Shown one piece after another: positions 1-8,403 of a DNA stretch of 34,851 nt. Within the stretch, counting starts at the first letter, position 1. Every line of letters starts with the position of its first letter. The notes beneath the pieces are model-generated. The model did no database searches. It worked only from the letters and a program-made list of their open reading frames with translations, and was not told where the DNA came from. The position numbers were made by a program, and so were the translations under genes. Source of the DNA: Thiohalocapsa sp. (GTDB taxonomy: Bacteria > Pseudomonadota > Gammaproteobacteria > Chromatiales > Chromatiaceae); assembly GCA_021736785.1 (NCBI GenBank), contig JAIPFF010000056.1, positions 1 through 34,851 on the forward strand. Direction: 5' to 3'.

Positions 1-168
1 GGGGGTGGTTTGGAGCCGGCCCCTGTAGGCAGACTCCGGCGGGTCGGTTCCGCCATCGCTTCGGCAGCTTCTCATGCTGCCCGGTCAGCTCCTTGCCGAC
101 CAAAGCCGCATTGCTGCGGCACACACACTTATCCTGACAGTAGGGGGTTGGCATTAGTAATAGGTTTA

Positions 169-1725
169 TTAGCCCGCATAGCCAAGCTGAGATCTCAAAG
201 GCAGGAGCAACTCGCTTAATCGCTCCCGAACTTCAGCCGAGCACGTGTTGTAACGGGGTGCCGCGCGTTCGATGTCAACTGCATTCTCAAGTCGTTTCCC
301 TGAAGGTTCGACACCCAACCAAGCCGAAGCCATTGCGGATGCTCTTGCGGGATCCGCGACCAGCGTCTCAAAGCGCAGTTCTAGGCAGCGTTCCGGCGGA
401 AGCGCATCCAGCGTGTCGAGCGCATACCCAACCTGGTGGAGCGTCGTGTAGGCCATATGAATGACTGGCTCATCCGTCAGGACATCTTCAATCGCACGCC
501 CGGCCGAGCGATAGGCCGCCGGCAACGTGACACGGCCGATTTGATTGTCCAAGCGAGCGGTCATATGGGTACGGCGCAGGCATGTCGTCATTGGATCGCG
601 AATCATATGAATAACGCGCGCACCAGGAAAAGCGTTCAACATTTCTTCGAGCAGTAGAACACTCTCGGGAAGCTTAAAGCCCCACAGTGCCGGCGAACCG
701 GCCGCAGACCACATCTCGATGGCTGCGGCTCTAATTTCTTCACCGATCAACGATCGCTCGTCCCCGAGAATATCTAGGAACTTTCGCAGTACACCTCGAT
801 ACACCGGCAGCACCATTTCCATGGTATCACCCGAGTTGTTCGTCCTACCGATACAGACGTCGAGATCCTCGGCGAGCAAAGACAATAGCCGGGAGCCGCT
901 TCCGCCTTTAGCAATCAACAAAACAGGTGGCGGAAGATCAGGCGCCCCTCCATTGCAGTCTTCCGGTCTGGTGATTGCCGGGCCCAGCCATTTACGAGCA
1001 AAATAGTCGTCTGACAGGGACTTGTCGGCAATATACGCTGGATTTTGCCGATCAACGATCTTGTATGACTGGGCCGGTTGTTGGATCAGCTCACCTGATA
1101 CATCTCGGTATTTGTGAATCGGAGGTGCGTTGATGACGAACGTCTTGAGCCCGTTGTTGCGCAGGACCAAAGGAAGATCGCGGCCGATGTTGTGAATACT
1201 CGGAAGCTTAGGGTCGAGCCTCAAGCCGTGCGATTTGCGGATCACCATTATCAGCTCATCGATCCGTTCCACCTCAAGGAACGCATGTGCTTGGAGCGTA
1301 TCCGCATAGCGGTGGGGGTCACTCCAATGCCCAAACATTCGAACACCGGCCTGTTGCTCAGGTGCAGTATTCCAGCCGGCCGCTCCCAGCAACCCCCACG
1401 GCTGCCGCTCCCGCTCAAGTTGGTCGACACAACGAAATAAATGCTGCTCCCAGAAGCGCGGAAGCAAAACGTCTTCGTGAACAACGACGATAAACTCATG
1501 CAACGCGCCCTCAAGACCGGCATTAATCGCCTGCCCCAAACTCTCGAAAGCGTGATTGGAGCGATTGTCAACGGTAATGATTTGATTAACAGGGTCGCGA
1601 ACGCATTCCGAAGCGAGGATATTGTGATAATACTCGTCCGAGAAATGAACGGTCACGAAAGTGATTGGTGCGACGCCTTGCCCTGCAATAGGAGAAAGAC
1701 GGGGATACTGACGACACTCTGTCAT
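169..1725 (-). CDS. Glycosyltransferase-sulfotransferase fusion protein
   Basis: This is a 518-residue two-part protein. The N-terminal part (about 20-250) looks like a GT-A glycosyltransferase: a beta strand followed by TVDNRSN (51-57) and an acidic HED (83-85) where such enzymes carry their metal-binding motif. The C-terminal part (about 266-518) looks like a PAPS-dependent sulfotransferase, with a phosphosulfate loop KGGSGSR (273-279) and a 3'-phosphate motif MIRDP (374-378). The likely job, inferred, is to add a sugar and a sulfate to a surface glycan. I chose the ATG at 1725 because AGGTG lies just upstream; an in-frame ATG at 1752 has no ribosome binding site. The gene stands alone and its bases look visibly less GC-rich than the rest of the window, which suggests transfer. 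The acceptor and the donor sugar are unknown. Confidence 0.75.
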   Translation of the reverse strand: MTECRQYPRLSPIAGQGVAPITFVTVHFSDEYYHNILASECVRDPVNQIITVDNRSNHAFESLGQAINAGLEGALHEFIVVVHEDVLLPRFWEQHLFRCVDQLERERQPWGLLGAAGWNTAPEQQAGVRMFGHWSDPHRYADTLQAHAFLEVERIDELIMVIRKSHGLRLDPKLPSIHNIGRDLPLVLRNNGLKTFVINAPPIHKYRDVSGELIQQPAQSYKIVDRQNPAYIADKSLSDDYFARKWLGPAITRPEDCNGGAPDLPPPVLLIAKGGSGSRLLSLLAEDLDVCIGRTNNSGDTMEMVLPVYRGVLRKFLDILGDERSLIGEEIRAAAIEMWSAAGSPALWGFKLPESVLLLEEMLNAFPGARVIHMIRDPMTTCLRRTHMTARLDNQIGRVTLPAAYRSAGRAIEDVLTDEPVIHMAYTTLHQVGYALDTLDALPPERCLELRFETLVADPARASAMASAWLGVEPSGKRLENAVDIERAAPRYNTCSAEVRERLSELLLPLRSQLGYAG

Positions 1726-2081
1726 AAGACACCTGTTTCTTGCTTGCGCCATGACTCATGCAGAACTTTAAAGTTTATCATCTTCGGATGGCGCACGAGC
1801 GTTCGCAGCGTTTGGCCGATCTACCATCGCGCGGGATGCTGCCTCGTCGTCCGCGTGGATCGCGTTTCTGAGCTTGCAGATGACCATTGTGGAGATTCGG
1901 AGTGGCTTTCCGTTTTCAGGGACAGTCACCCGATTCATTTGACGCCGCGGAGAGCACCCAAGGCAGGCAATGCGGCAACGTCGCATTCCAAGGGTTGGCG
2001 TAGTATGGCTGTCTCCCTGGGGACGATAATGCAGAAGACTCCGAATGCGAATACAGGACAGGTCCAGACAAAAAATGGCAA
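1726..2081. other. Intergenic stretch with a REP-like scar
   Basis: No convincing gene is seen. It contains TTTTCAGGGACAGTCACC (1913-1930), which resembles the ends of gammaproteobacterial REP/RAYT elements, and a related-looking GC-rich hairpin around 2006-2025. A short minus-strand frame ends at 1768 but matches nothing I recognise. Confidence 0.35.
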
Positions 2082-2104
2082 AAAATGGGGACAGACCACG
2101 TTTT
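2082..2104. repeat. Left inverted end of RAYT element
   Basis: The core is GGGGACAGACCAC flanked by A and T runs. It matches the reverse complement of 2881-2903 at 22 of 23 positions, so the two copies bracket the broken transposase as inverted ends. Confidence 0.8.
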
Positions 2105-2146
2105 TTGGTAACCTCCCTTGATCGTCTCGACCGCGAGGAGAACCCG

Positions 2147-2868
2147 ATGCCCAGACGTGCCCGCATCGTCGCCGGCGGGTATCCGATGCTTCGGATGCTG
2201 CGGGGCATCGACCGTGCGGCGATCTCTTTCGCGGATGACGATCGCCGGGTTTTCTTGGCGCGTTCGGGGGCTCGCGCGCGCGGAGCTCGGTTGCGGTGCA
2301 TGCCTACGTGCAGATGACGAACCACGTGCACCTGCTGCTGACGGCGCACGCGGGCGCGGGCGTGGCGCCCTTCATGAAGTGCTTGGGTCAGTCCTACGTG
2401 CAGTACGTAAATCGCACGTATCCGCGCAGCGGTCCGCTGTTCGGGGGGCGCGTCGCGCCTCCGTCATCGAGGCCGACGGATATCTGCTCGCTTGCCAACG
2501 CTATATCGAGCTGGATCCGGTTCGCGCGGGCCTGTTGCGAACGCCGAGCGACTATCCCTGGTCGAGCTACCAGGCGAATGCGCCGGGCGTACGGGATCCC
2601 GTTGTGGTGGCGCATCCGCGGTATGCGTCCTTTGCCAACGCGGACGCCGAGCGGCAGGCGGGGTACCCGGCGGCTGTTCGCCGACGAAGTCGAAGAGGAA
2701 CTGCTGACGCGCATTCGCGACAGCGTCAACGGCGGCTTCGTATTGGGCAACGCGCGCTTCGAGCGGCAGATCGCGACGATGGTGGGCCGGCGGACGTGGC
2801 GGGGCGAGCCCGGGCGGCCGCGATCCGCACGCCCGGATGCGGAGCAGGGAGCGCTTCTGTTTTCATGA
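2147..2868 (+). pseudogene. REP-associated tyrosine transposase (RAYT), frameshifted
   Basis: Pieces of one Y1/IS200-like transposase appear in order in three reading frames. They are an N-terminus starting MPRRARIVAGG (ATG at 2147 after GAGGAG), then the HUH-bearing piece with MTNHVHLLL and VNRTYPRSG (from about 2296), then YLLACQRYIELDPVRAG with the presumed catalytic tyrosine and YPWSSY (about 2460-2650), then a C-terminus containing NGGFVLGNARFERQI (to 2868). The order is what a normal protein of about 240 residues would show. Frame changes are needed near 2240-2300, 2450 and 2660, and some sequence seems missing at the first. RAYT proteins move or maintain REP palindromes. This copy should not make an active enzyme, although the flanking inverted ends are nearly intact, so decay looks recent. 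Confidence 0.85.
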
Positions 2869-2880
2869 CTCCGGCCGCGG

Positions 2881-2903
2881 AAAAGGTGGTCTGTCCCCAT
2901 TTT
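2881..2903. repeat. Right inverted end of RAYT element
   Basis: The reverse complement carries the same GGGGACAGACCAC core as 2082-2104, with one mismatch in 23. A degenerate further copy, GGTCTGCCCCGATTTT, sits at 3075-3090 and matches 14 of 16 positions of the inner part of this end. Confidence 0.8.
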
Positions 2904-3228
2904 CCCCCTCGAAGGTGTTCCTCGCTCGCCTGCTGCTGGTGCTCGCACAGTACCGCCAGACACTCGAGCAACTCGCCCGCGCCATCACCGATGTCGAACA
3001 ATGGGTCGCGACCGATCACGATGCCCTGTTCGCAGAATGAGCCGGGAGCTCGCCGATTTGTGGGGATACCTCAGGGTCTGCCCCGATTTTCCCAGCGGTA
3101 CCGGCGCGGGGTGGCGGCGGAAGGTTCGCGTCGCGGCCGTCGGCCAGGCATCCGAGCCGCGCCGATGTCGGGCCGGCTGGAAAGGCGGCGCATCCGGCAC
3201 TTTGCTACTTTTAGCCGCCCGCTCCGCC
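2904..3228. other. Intergenic relic region
   Basis: No intact gene is seen. A plus-strand frame at about 2911-3040 ends ...ITDVEQWVATDHDALFAE and has protein-like composition, so it may be the tail of a lost gene or insertion element. A degenerate RAYT-end motif lies at 3075-3090. Confidence 0.3.
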
Positions 3229-3645
3229 TCAGCGCCAAGGATCGATCAGCGTGAGGCCGCAGCCCTCGAAATCGCTCAGGTTACGGGTAACCACTGCCGC
3301 GCCGTGCACCTGCGCGATGGCGGCGATCTGGCAGTCGGGAAACCCGATCGGACGGCCGGCCGCACGGCGGCCGGCAAAGATCTCGGCGAATGCGACGGCG
3401 GCGGCGCTGTCGAAGGGCAGCACCCGGCCGGCGAAGTCCTCCGCGATCATGGCCTCGATCGCCGCCATGATCTCCTGGCGCCTCCGGCCCGCAGCCAGGA
3501 TCGCCTCACCACGCCGCAGCTCGGCTTCGCTCACCGCGCTGAGGTGAAGTTCAGCGGCATCCTGATGGCCGAACCAACCGAGGACATTTGCGGAGGGGGT
3601 CGGGCGCATCAGCTCAGAGATGACGTTGGTGTCGATGAGGATCAT
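3229..3645 (-). CDS. PIN-domain toxin, VapC/FitB type
   Basis: A 138-residue PIN-domain protein, the usual VapC size. It opens with MILIDTNVISELM, the hallmark first strand with acidic D5. Other expected metal ligands are visible: E42 in SEAELRRG, D104 in GFPDCQIAAIA, and D125 in TRNLSDF. Family members are ribonucleases that cleave RNA, often tRNA, when free of antitoxin. The ATG at 3645 was chosen because the PIN fold begins at it; the frame stays open upstream, but that part is antitoxin sequence in another frame. The gene follows the antitoxin by 13 bases and is surely co-transcribed. Similarity to FitB rests on the partner and on ISELM/GRPIGFPDCQIAA motifs. The RNA target cannot be read from sequence. 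Confidence 0.88.
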   Translation of the reverse strand: MILIDTNVISELMRPTPSANVLGWFGHQDAAELHLSAVSEAELRRGEAILAAGRRRQEIMAAIEAMIAEDFAGRVLPFDSAAAVAFAEIFAGRRAAGRPIGFPDCQIAAIAQVHGAAVVTRNLSDFEGCGLTLIDPWR

Positions 3646-3658
3646 CGCCGCGCTCGCG

Positions 3659-3901
3659 TCAATCGAAGCGCGGCGGGTCGGGCATCGGCTCGCGCGGCGG
3701 AAGGTCGAGCTCGACGCCGCCCAGCGCAGCAAACCGGCGATGGATGGCTTCACCGAGGTTTTGCGGCGCCGCCGGTTTTGCGATGGCCTGGCGTAGGATT
3801 TCACGCGCTTCCTCCTCCATCGACCGGCCGTGCTCGGCGGCCCGGATGCGCAGGCGACGCTTCAGCGTGTCGTCGAGGTTGCGAATGGTGATGCTGGCCA
3901 T
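3659..3901 (-). CDS. Ribbon-helix-helix antitoxin, FitA/VapB type
   Basis: An 80-residue antitoxin. The first 40 residues form an Arc/FitA-like ribbon-helix-helix: MASITIRNLDD as the DNA-binding strand, then two helices (KRRLRIRAAEHGRS, MEEEAREILRQAI). The rest (about 41-80) is proline-rich and ends in PPREPMPDPPRFD, the flexible part expected to wrap the PIN toxin. A good ribosome binding site (GAGGGAGA) precedes the ATG. It lies directly upstream of the toxin. Proteins of this family repress their own operon, helped by the toxin, and the inverted repeat at 3940-3954 over the presumed -35 box fits such control. Confidence 0.88.
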   Translation of the reverse strand: MASITIRNLDDTLKRRLRIRAAEHGRSMEEEAREILRQAIAKPAAPQNLGEAIHRRFAALGGVELDLPPREPMPDPPRFD

Positions 3902-3925
3902 GAACTCTCCCTCAGATTTGTCGGC

Positions 3926-3954
3926 AGATTAGGCATTGATTGCATTGAATGCAA
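3926..3954 (-). promoter_or_regulatory. Promoter and operator of the toxin-antitoxin pair
   Basis: Read on the minus strand, TTGCAT (3954-3949) and TAATCT (3931-3926) are spaced by 17 bases, close to a sigma-70 promoter. The -35 box is part of a perfect 7-base inverted repeat with a one-base centre, TTGCATTGAATGCAA (3940-3954). This is the expected place for an antitoxin operator. The -10 box ends 24 bases before the antitoxin ATG. Confidence 0.6.
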
Positions 3955-4492
3955 GCGCGCCGGCACAAGGCTAGCCGTCTTCCGATCGCGATGGGGGTTC
4001 CGGGTACAGGTTACGTAATTCCCCCCCGGCACCACAGAACGTGGGAACACAGGGGTGGGTGTGGTTTCTGCTGGCAGCCCCCGCGCCCCGGACAATCCAT
4101 CGTCGGTGCTGGAAACCGGCCGCGAAATCAGGGAGTCCGGAGAAGCGGCGGCGGTTACATCAGCCGCAGAGGTCGCCGAGGCGGATGGTGATGGCGTCGA
4201 ACGGTGCCACCCGGATCTCAGAGAGCCGGGGTCAGGTCTTGCAATCCACCATCGGTGTCGTTCGCGCCCCGATCTGAGGTAGGGCCGGGACGGGTCGCCC
4301 AATTGTCCGTTATTCGGCGACGGCGTGTATCCGTTCAGCGTTATCAAAGGTGTGGAGCGACGTGCCCCGGCGCGTCTCTGCCGACGCCTTCGCCTGACCG
4401 TTCGGCTTCATCGGATAACGACCGAGCGGCACGACCTGCGATCGCGCCGAAGCCGCGGCCGCTCGCTCGCCCTTGTCAGAACGACGCGCGCT
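3955..4492. other. Intergenic stretch without a recognised gene
   Basis: Several frames are open here but none resembles a protein I know. CGGGGTCAGGTCTTGCAATC (4227-4246) resembles another class of REP/RAYT end seen in Gammaproteobacteria. Together with the scars at 1.9-3.1 kb it suggests repeated insertion and decay. Confidence 0.3.
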
Positions 4493-6370
4493 TCATCTCC
4501 CCTCCCCGATACGCGACAGCGCAACGTGAAACGGATGCAGGCCGCACTGCGCATGTTGCACGCCCAGACCGCCGTGCCCCGACATGGACAGCAGCAGGTT
4601 GGCGAACGGATCGGTTCCGTCGGCGCTCGGGCGGACGCTGCGCGCCACGCTTTCCTCGTCGCGGCGGTAGATGGTGCTGCCGTTCTTGATGGTTTCCAGC
4701 ACCTTCAGTTGGTCCAGGGTCTCCGGGCCCACCGCGGTCGGATCGGCGGAGAGGACCACCAAGTCGGCCAGCTTGCCGGTCTCGATCGATCCCTTTGCGG
4801 ACTCTTCGAAGTGCTGGTACGCGGGCCAGATGGTCATGGCCTTCAGCGCCGTCATCACGTCGACCCGGTGCTGTGGGCCGAGGATGTCGCCGGAGCGCGA
4901 GCGGCGGGTGACGGTGGCGTCGAGGATGCGCATGGAGTCGGGGAAGGCCACGGGCGCGTCGTGGTGGCTGGAGAACTTCATGCCGCGCGCCAGCACCCAG
5001 CCGGTCGGCGAGATGTTCTCGGCCGCCACCGGGCCGACGGTGCGCTCGCGATGCCAATCGCCCCAGTAGAAGGTGTGCATCGGGAACAGCGACGGGAAGA
5101 CGTCGAGCTCGTCGTAGGCGGCCACCTGGTCTTCGCGCAGGAACTGGCCGTGGATCAGCACCGGCCGGCGATCGCCGCTACCGTGCTCGGCGGTGGCGGT
5201 CTTGATGGCGGCGATCAACAGGTCCGAGGCGCCCTCGCCATTGGAATGGGTGAGGATCTGGACGTCGTTCTCGAACGCCCAGTCAATGGCGTCGAAGACT
5301 TGGTCGCGCGAGGCCGCCTTGTAGCCCGCGTAGTCGGCGGGCAGGTGCGACGGCGGCTTGAAGTAGGGGCGGTCGCGAAGCGCGGTGAAGCCCTGAGGCG
5401 AGCCGTCGATGGTCAGCTTGGCGCCGGCCACCCGCAGGCGATCGACGTACTCGCGCGACTCATTGGCCAGGATGTAGTCGCGATCGACCAGCACGTCCGG
5501 ATAGACGACGACGTCGATGTCGATGCCCTCGTCGGCGGCGACGCTGCGCATGAGCTCGGTCTGCCCGGGGGAGGAGCGCCCCTCCTGCGCCGTCGTGTAG
5601 CCGTAGCTCGCGATGAGCTCGGTGCCCGCCAGGAAGATGCTGCGCGCGGCCTTGGGGTCGAGGTCGCGGACCAAGTGCAGCAGGCCGGAGAAGAAGGCGG
5701 CCTCTTCCAGCACGCCGTCGGGCTCGCTGCCGGCACGCCGGCGGATGACGCCGCCGGTGATCTCGGGGCTGTCGGCGTTGTAGCCCATGATGTCGAGGGC
5801 GCGGGAGTTTGCCACGCCGATGTGGCCGGACTGGTGGATGACTAGGACGGGCAGGTCTTTCGAGACCGCGTCCAGGTCGTCGCGGCTCGGATGCCGCTGT
5901 TCGGCCAGCTGCGCATCGTCGTAGCCGAAACCGAGGATGAAGCCGGCCGCCTCGATCCGGTTCGGGTAGGCCGCCGCCCAGTCCCGCAGCACGCGCTGCA
6001 GGTCGGCGATCGAGTTCACCTCGCCGTCCGGCGCCGGCAGCATGTTGGCCGACAGCGCCTGCACGCCGATCATGTAGACGTGGCCATGGGCGTCGAAGAA
6101 GCCGGGGAGCAGGGCGCGCTCGCCGAGCTCGACCCGTTCGGTCTCGGGCCCGACCAGCGACGCCGGCGGCGCGCCGGCACCGACGTCGATGATCCGCCCG
6201 TCCCGCACCGCGACGAAGTCCGCCCGCGGCAGCGCATCGTCCATGGTCAGGATGGTGCCGGTCCAGAGTCGGTCGGCCGGCGCGTCGGCCGCGGAAACGC
6301 CCGGGCTCGCTCCGGCAGCCAGGGTCGCGCACAGCAGCGCGGCGCACGCGTGGGCCCTATCACTTCGCAT
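4493..6370 (-). CDS. Exported amidohydrolase, YtcJ-like (Amidohydrolase_3)
   Basis: A 625-residue metal-dependent hydrolase of the amidohydrolase superfamily. An N-terminal signal peptide (residues 1-27, ending GVSA) sends it to the periplasm. The composite beta-sandwich then opens with DRLWTGTILTMDD, the metal-binding HGH lies at 95-97 (FFDAHGHV), and later motifs include TTAQEG, ILTHSNGEGA and FSSHHDAP. The length and the late return to the sandwich domain (GSIETGKLADLVVLSADP) match YtcJ-type proteins. GGAGAT precedes the ATG. Family members hydrolyse amide or related bonds, but their substrates are mostly unknown, and nothing nearby points to one. The C-terminal about 30 residues look non-conserved. 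Confidence 0.85.
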   Translation of the reverse strand: MRSDRAHACAALLCATLAAGASPGVSAADAPADRLWTGTILTMDDALPRADFVAVRDGRIIDVGAGAPPASLVGPETERVELGERALLPGFFDAHGHVYMIGVQALSANMLPAPDGEVNSIADLQRVLRDWAAAYPNRIEAAGFILGFGYDDAQLAEQRHPSRDDLDAVSKDLPVLVIHQSGHIGVANSRALDIMGYNADSPEITGGVIRRRAGSEPDGVLEEAAFFSGLLHLVRDLDPKAARSIFLAGTELIASYGYTTAQEGRSSPGQTELMRSVAADEGIDIDVVVYPDVLVDRDYILANESREYVDRLRVAGAKLTIDGSPQGFTALRDRPYFKPPSHLPADYAGYKAASRDQVFDAIDWAFENDVQILTHSNGEGASDLLIAAIKTATAEHGSGDRRPVLIHGQFLREDQVAAYDELDVFPSLFPMHTFYWGDWHRERTVGPVAAENISPTGWVLARGMKFSSHHDAPVAFPDSMRILDATVTRRSRSGDILGPQHRVDVMTALKAMTIWPAYQHFEESAKGSIETGKLADLVVLSADPTAVGPETLDQLKVLETIKNGSTIYRRDEESVARSVRPSADGTDPFANLLLSMSGHGGLGVQHAQCGLHPFHVALSRIGEGR

Positions 6371-6727
6371 GGACTATCTCCGTTCTGACCTGGCTTGTCG
6401 CTCTGCGGAATTGGAGGTTAAGGCGAGAACTTCCAATGGAAAACATCCTCTCCGATGCGATGCCGGGCCGATGGTCGCCATCGCCGGGACGACCGACCCA
6501 GCGTCCGATCCAATCCATCGGATGTTCGAGATCGGCCCTTCGAGCACTGATCTTCGAGCACTGAATCTTCGAGCACTGGGTCCTGGCCGAGACCTGCAAT
6601 TCGCGGCCGGTGCTGCATGGCCGCAAGACCGGCTGCGCGGAGAAGGGCTGCCGGAGCCGGGCTGAGCCCCGCGGAATGGGGATAACCTTCAACGGCTCGC
6701 CGCGCGGCTCGTCGGCACGCGCCCGTG
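6371..6727. other. Intergenic stretch with a short triplication
   Basis: No gene is recognised. The notable content is three tandem copies of TTCGAGCACTG(A/G)... at 6539-6582. The left part should hold the promoter of the minus-strand amidohydrolase, but no clear boxes are visible. Confidence 0.35.
6539..6582. repeat. Three tandem copies of a 14-15 bp unit
   Basis: Units begin at 6539, 6553 and 6568, each TTCGAGCACTG followed by ATC, AATC or GGTC. The first is 14 bases and the others 15. Confidence 0.8.
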
Positions 6728-7078
6728 CTACATCGACGTGATGCGTGCTCGGCCGTCGCCGAAGCTGTAGCTGCAAAGCACCTGGTAGGTCTGCCCTGCA
6801 CGCGAGACGCGCATGACGGTATCGGTGCCGATCTCGCGTCCGCCGCTGCCGGTTACCTTGCGGAAGCCGCCGATGCTGATGACTTTCAGACGTTGTTTTT
6901 CGGCTTGATCCGTGCACGCGCCGCGGATGACGCCGGCCGTCGGCGTCGGCTTGATCGCCGGTCTGACCGCAGGCTTGGTCTCGGGCTTGATCACGGGCCT
7001 TGTCTCAGGACGATTCGTATTCGATTGACAGCCGATCAGGAGCACCGCGGCCAGCAACCAGACAGCAGACTTCAGCAT
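6728..7078 (-). CDS. Small lipoprotein with KP-rich linker
   Basis: A 116-residue predicted lipoprotein of unknown function. MLKSAVWLLAAVLLIGC gives a clean lipobox (LIGC) with the modified cysteine at 17. A repetitive tether follows at 24-45 (RPETRPVIKPETKPAVRP), long enough to hold the rest away from the membrane. The C-terminal 70 residues form a small predicted beta-rich domain with two cysteines (CTDQ... and ...VLCSYSFGDG) that could form a disulfide. The ATG at 7078 was chosen because the signal peptide begins there and AGGT lies about 10 bases upstream; the longer frame to 7240 adds an arginine-rich, non-signal stretch. It is separated from ruvB by about 210 bases on the same strand. 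Confidence 0.65.
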   Translation of the reverse strand: MLKSAVWLLAAVLLIGCQSNTNRPETRPVIKPETKPAVRPAIKPTPTAGVIRGACTDQAEKQRLKVISIGGFRKVTGSGGREIGTDTVMRVSRAGQTYQVLCSYSFGDGRARITSM

Positions 7079-7290
7079 TATTCGAGACCTATCGGGCATT
7101 AAGGTGGCCGCGAGTGTAGACCGGCCCCCCCGGCCGTTCGACGTGCGTGTCCGACCACACCCGGAGCTAGCTGCATTCCGACCGTCGAGAATGACCGAGA
7201 GAACCGAAACACAATGGCGTACGCGGGCGCCGTCGCTCACCGCAGGCCTCGCGGCGCCGGGCGCGTCGCGGCCAAAACGACTCTGCTCGT

Positions 7291-8346
7291 TCAGCCGGAC
7301 GGATCTTCGAACAAATCCGCGACAGGCGCGGCATCGTCTCGCCGCGGCGCCCGCAATCCGAAGTGCTGATACGCGGTCTGCGTGGCCATGCGCCCGCGCG
7401 GGGTGCGCATCAGGTAGCCCTGCTGGATCAGGAAGGGCTCCAGCACGTCTTCGATGGTGCCGCGCTCTTCGCCGATAGCGGCGGCCAGGCTCTCGACGCC
7501 GACCGGGCCGCCGTCGAACTTCTCGATGACGGCCTGCAGCAGGCGGCGGTCCATGTGGTCGAAGCCCAGTCCGTCGACCTTGAGCATCGCCAGCGCCTGG
7601 TCGGCGATGTCGCGGGTGATGTGCCCGCCGGCCTTGACTTGGGCATAGTCGCGGACCCGGCGCAGCAGCCGGTTGGCGATGCGCGGCGTGCCGCGGGCGC
7701 GGCGGGCGATCTCGGCGGCGCCGTCGGGCTCGGCGCCGATGGCCAGGATCTGCGCGGAGCGCTGGACGATGCGGGTCAGGTCCTCGGCGGCGTAGTACTC
7801 CAGGCGCTGGACGATGCCGAAGCGGTCGCGCAGCGGGGAGGTGAGCAGACCGGCGCGGGTCGTGGCACCGACCAGCGTGAACGGCGGCAGGTCGAGCTTG
7901 ATGGAGCGCGCGGCGGGCCCGTCGCCGATCATGATGTCAAGTTGGAAGTCTTCCAGCGCCGGATAGAGGACCTCTTCCACCACCGGGCTCAGGCGGTGGA
8001 TCTCGTCGACGAAGAGGACGTCGCCGGCCTCCAGGTTGGTCAGCAGCGCGGCGAGGTCGCCCGGCTTCTCCAGCACCGGGCCCGAGGTCTGGCGCAGGTT
8101 GACCTGCATCTCGTGGGCGATGATGTGCGCGAGCGTCGTCTTGCCGAGGCCGGGCGGGCCGAAGATCAGCGTGTGGTCGAGGGCTTCGGCGCGGCCGCGG
8201 GCGGCGCCGATGAAGATTTCCATCTGTTCGCGTACAGCGGGCTGGCCGACGTAGTCGGGGAGCCGGCGCGGGCGGATGGCGCGATCGAGCGCGTTGTCGT
8301 CCGCGGCGGCTTCCGGGCTGATCAGGCGGTTGGGGTCGTCGCTCAT
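7291..8346 (-). CDS. ruvB: Holliday junction branch migration ATPase RuvB
   Basis: A full-length RuvB of 351 residues. It is the hexameric AAA+ motor that drives branch migration at Holliday junctions with RuvA. Visible motifs are Walker A GPPGLGKT (63-70), Walker B with DEIHR (114-118), sensor 1 GATTRAG, the arginine-bearing SPLRDRFGI, and the C-terminal winged helix ([13 protein letters not shown]... [17 protein letters not shown]). Normally ruvB directly follows ruvA; here the two are on the same strand but about 1.9 kb apart, with an opposite-strand gene between, so ruvB must have its own promoter in 8347-8953 or nearby. Confidence 0.98.
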   Translation of the reverse strand: MSDDPNRLISPEAAADDNALDRAIRPRRLPDYVGQPAVREQMEIFIGAARGRAEALDHTLIFGPPGLGKTTLAHIIAHEMQVNLRQTSGPVLEKPGDLAALLTNLEAGDVLFVDEIHRLSPVVEEVLYPALEDFQLDIMIGDGPAARSIKLDLPPFTLVGATTRAGLLTSPLRDRFGIVQRLEYYAAEDLTRIVQRSAQILAIGAEPDGAAEIARRARGTPRIANRLLRRVRDYAQVKAGGHITRDIADQALAMLKVDGLGFDHMDRRLLQAVIEKFDGGPVGVESLAAAIGEERGTIEDVLEPFLIQQGYLMRTPRGRMATQTAYQHFGLRAPRRDDAAPVADLFEDPSG

Positions 8347-8403
8347 CGCTGGCCAGGGCTGGGTGGGTTGCTGCTGAAGATAACATCAGTGCGTTATGCC
8401 GCG

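Noticed and set aside
1768-2349. Minus-strand gene upstream of the glycosyltransferase-sulfotransferase
   Set aside because: It crosses the transposase and its left inverted end and shows no family motif.
2118-3254. Single long plus-strand gene through the RAYT region
   Set aside because: Only a middle piece of this frame matches a transposase; the rest is out of frame, so it is a pseudogene in several frames.
4325-5845. Plus-strand open frame of 506 codons over the amidohydrolase
   Set aside because: Antisense shadow; the minus strand has a signal peptide, HGH and other amidohydrolase motifs.
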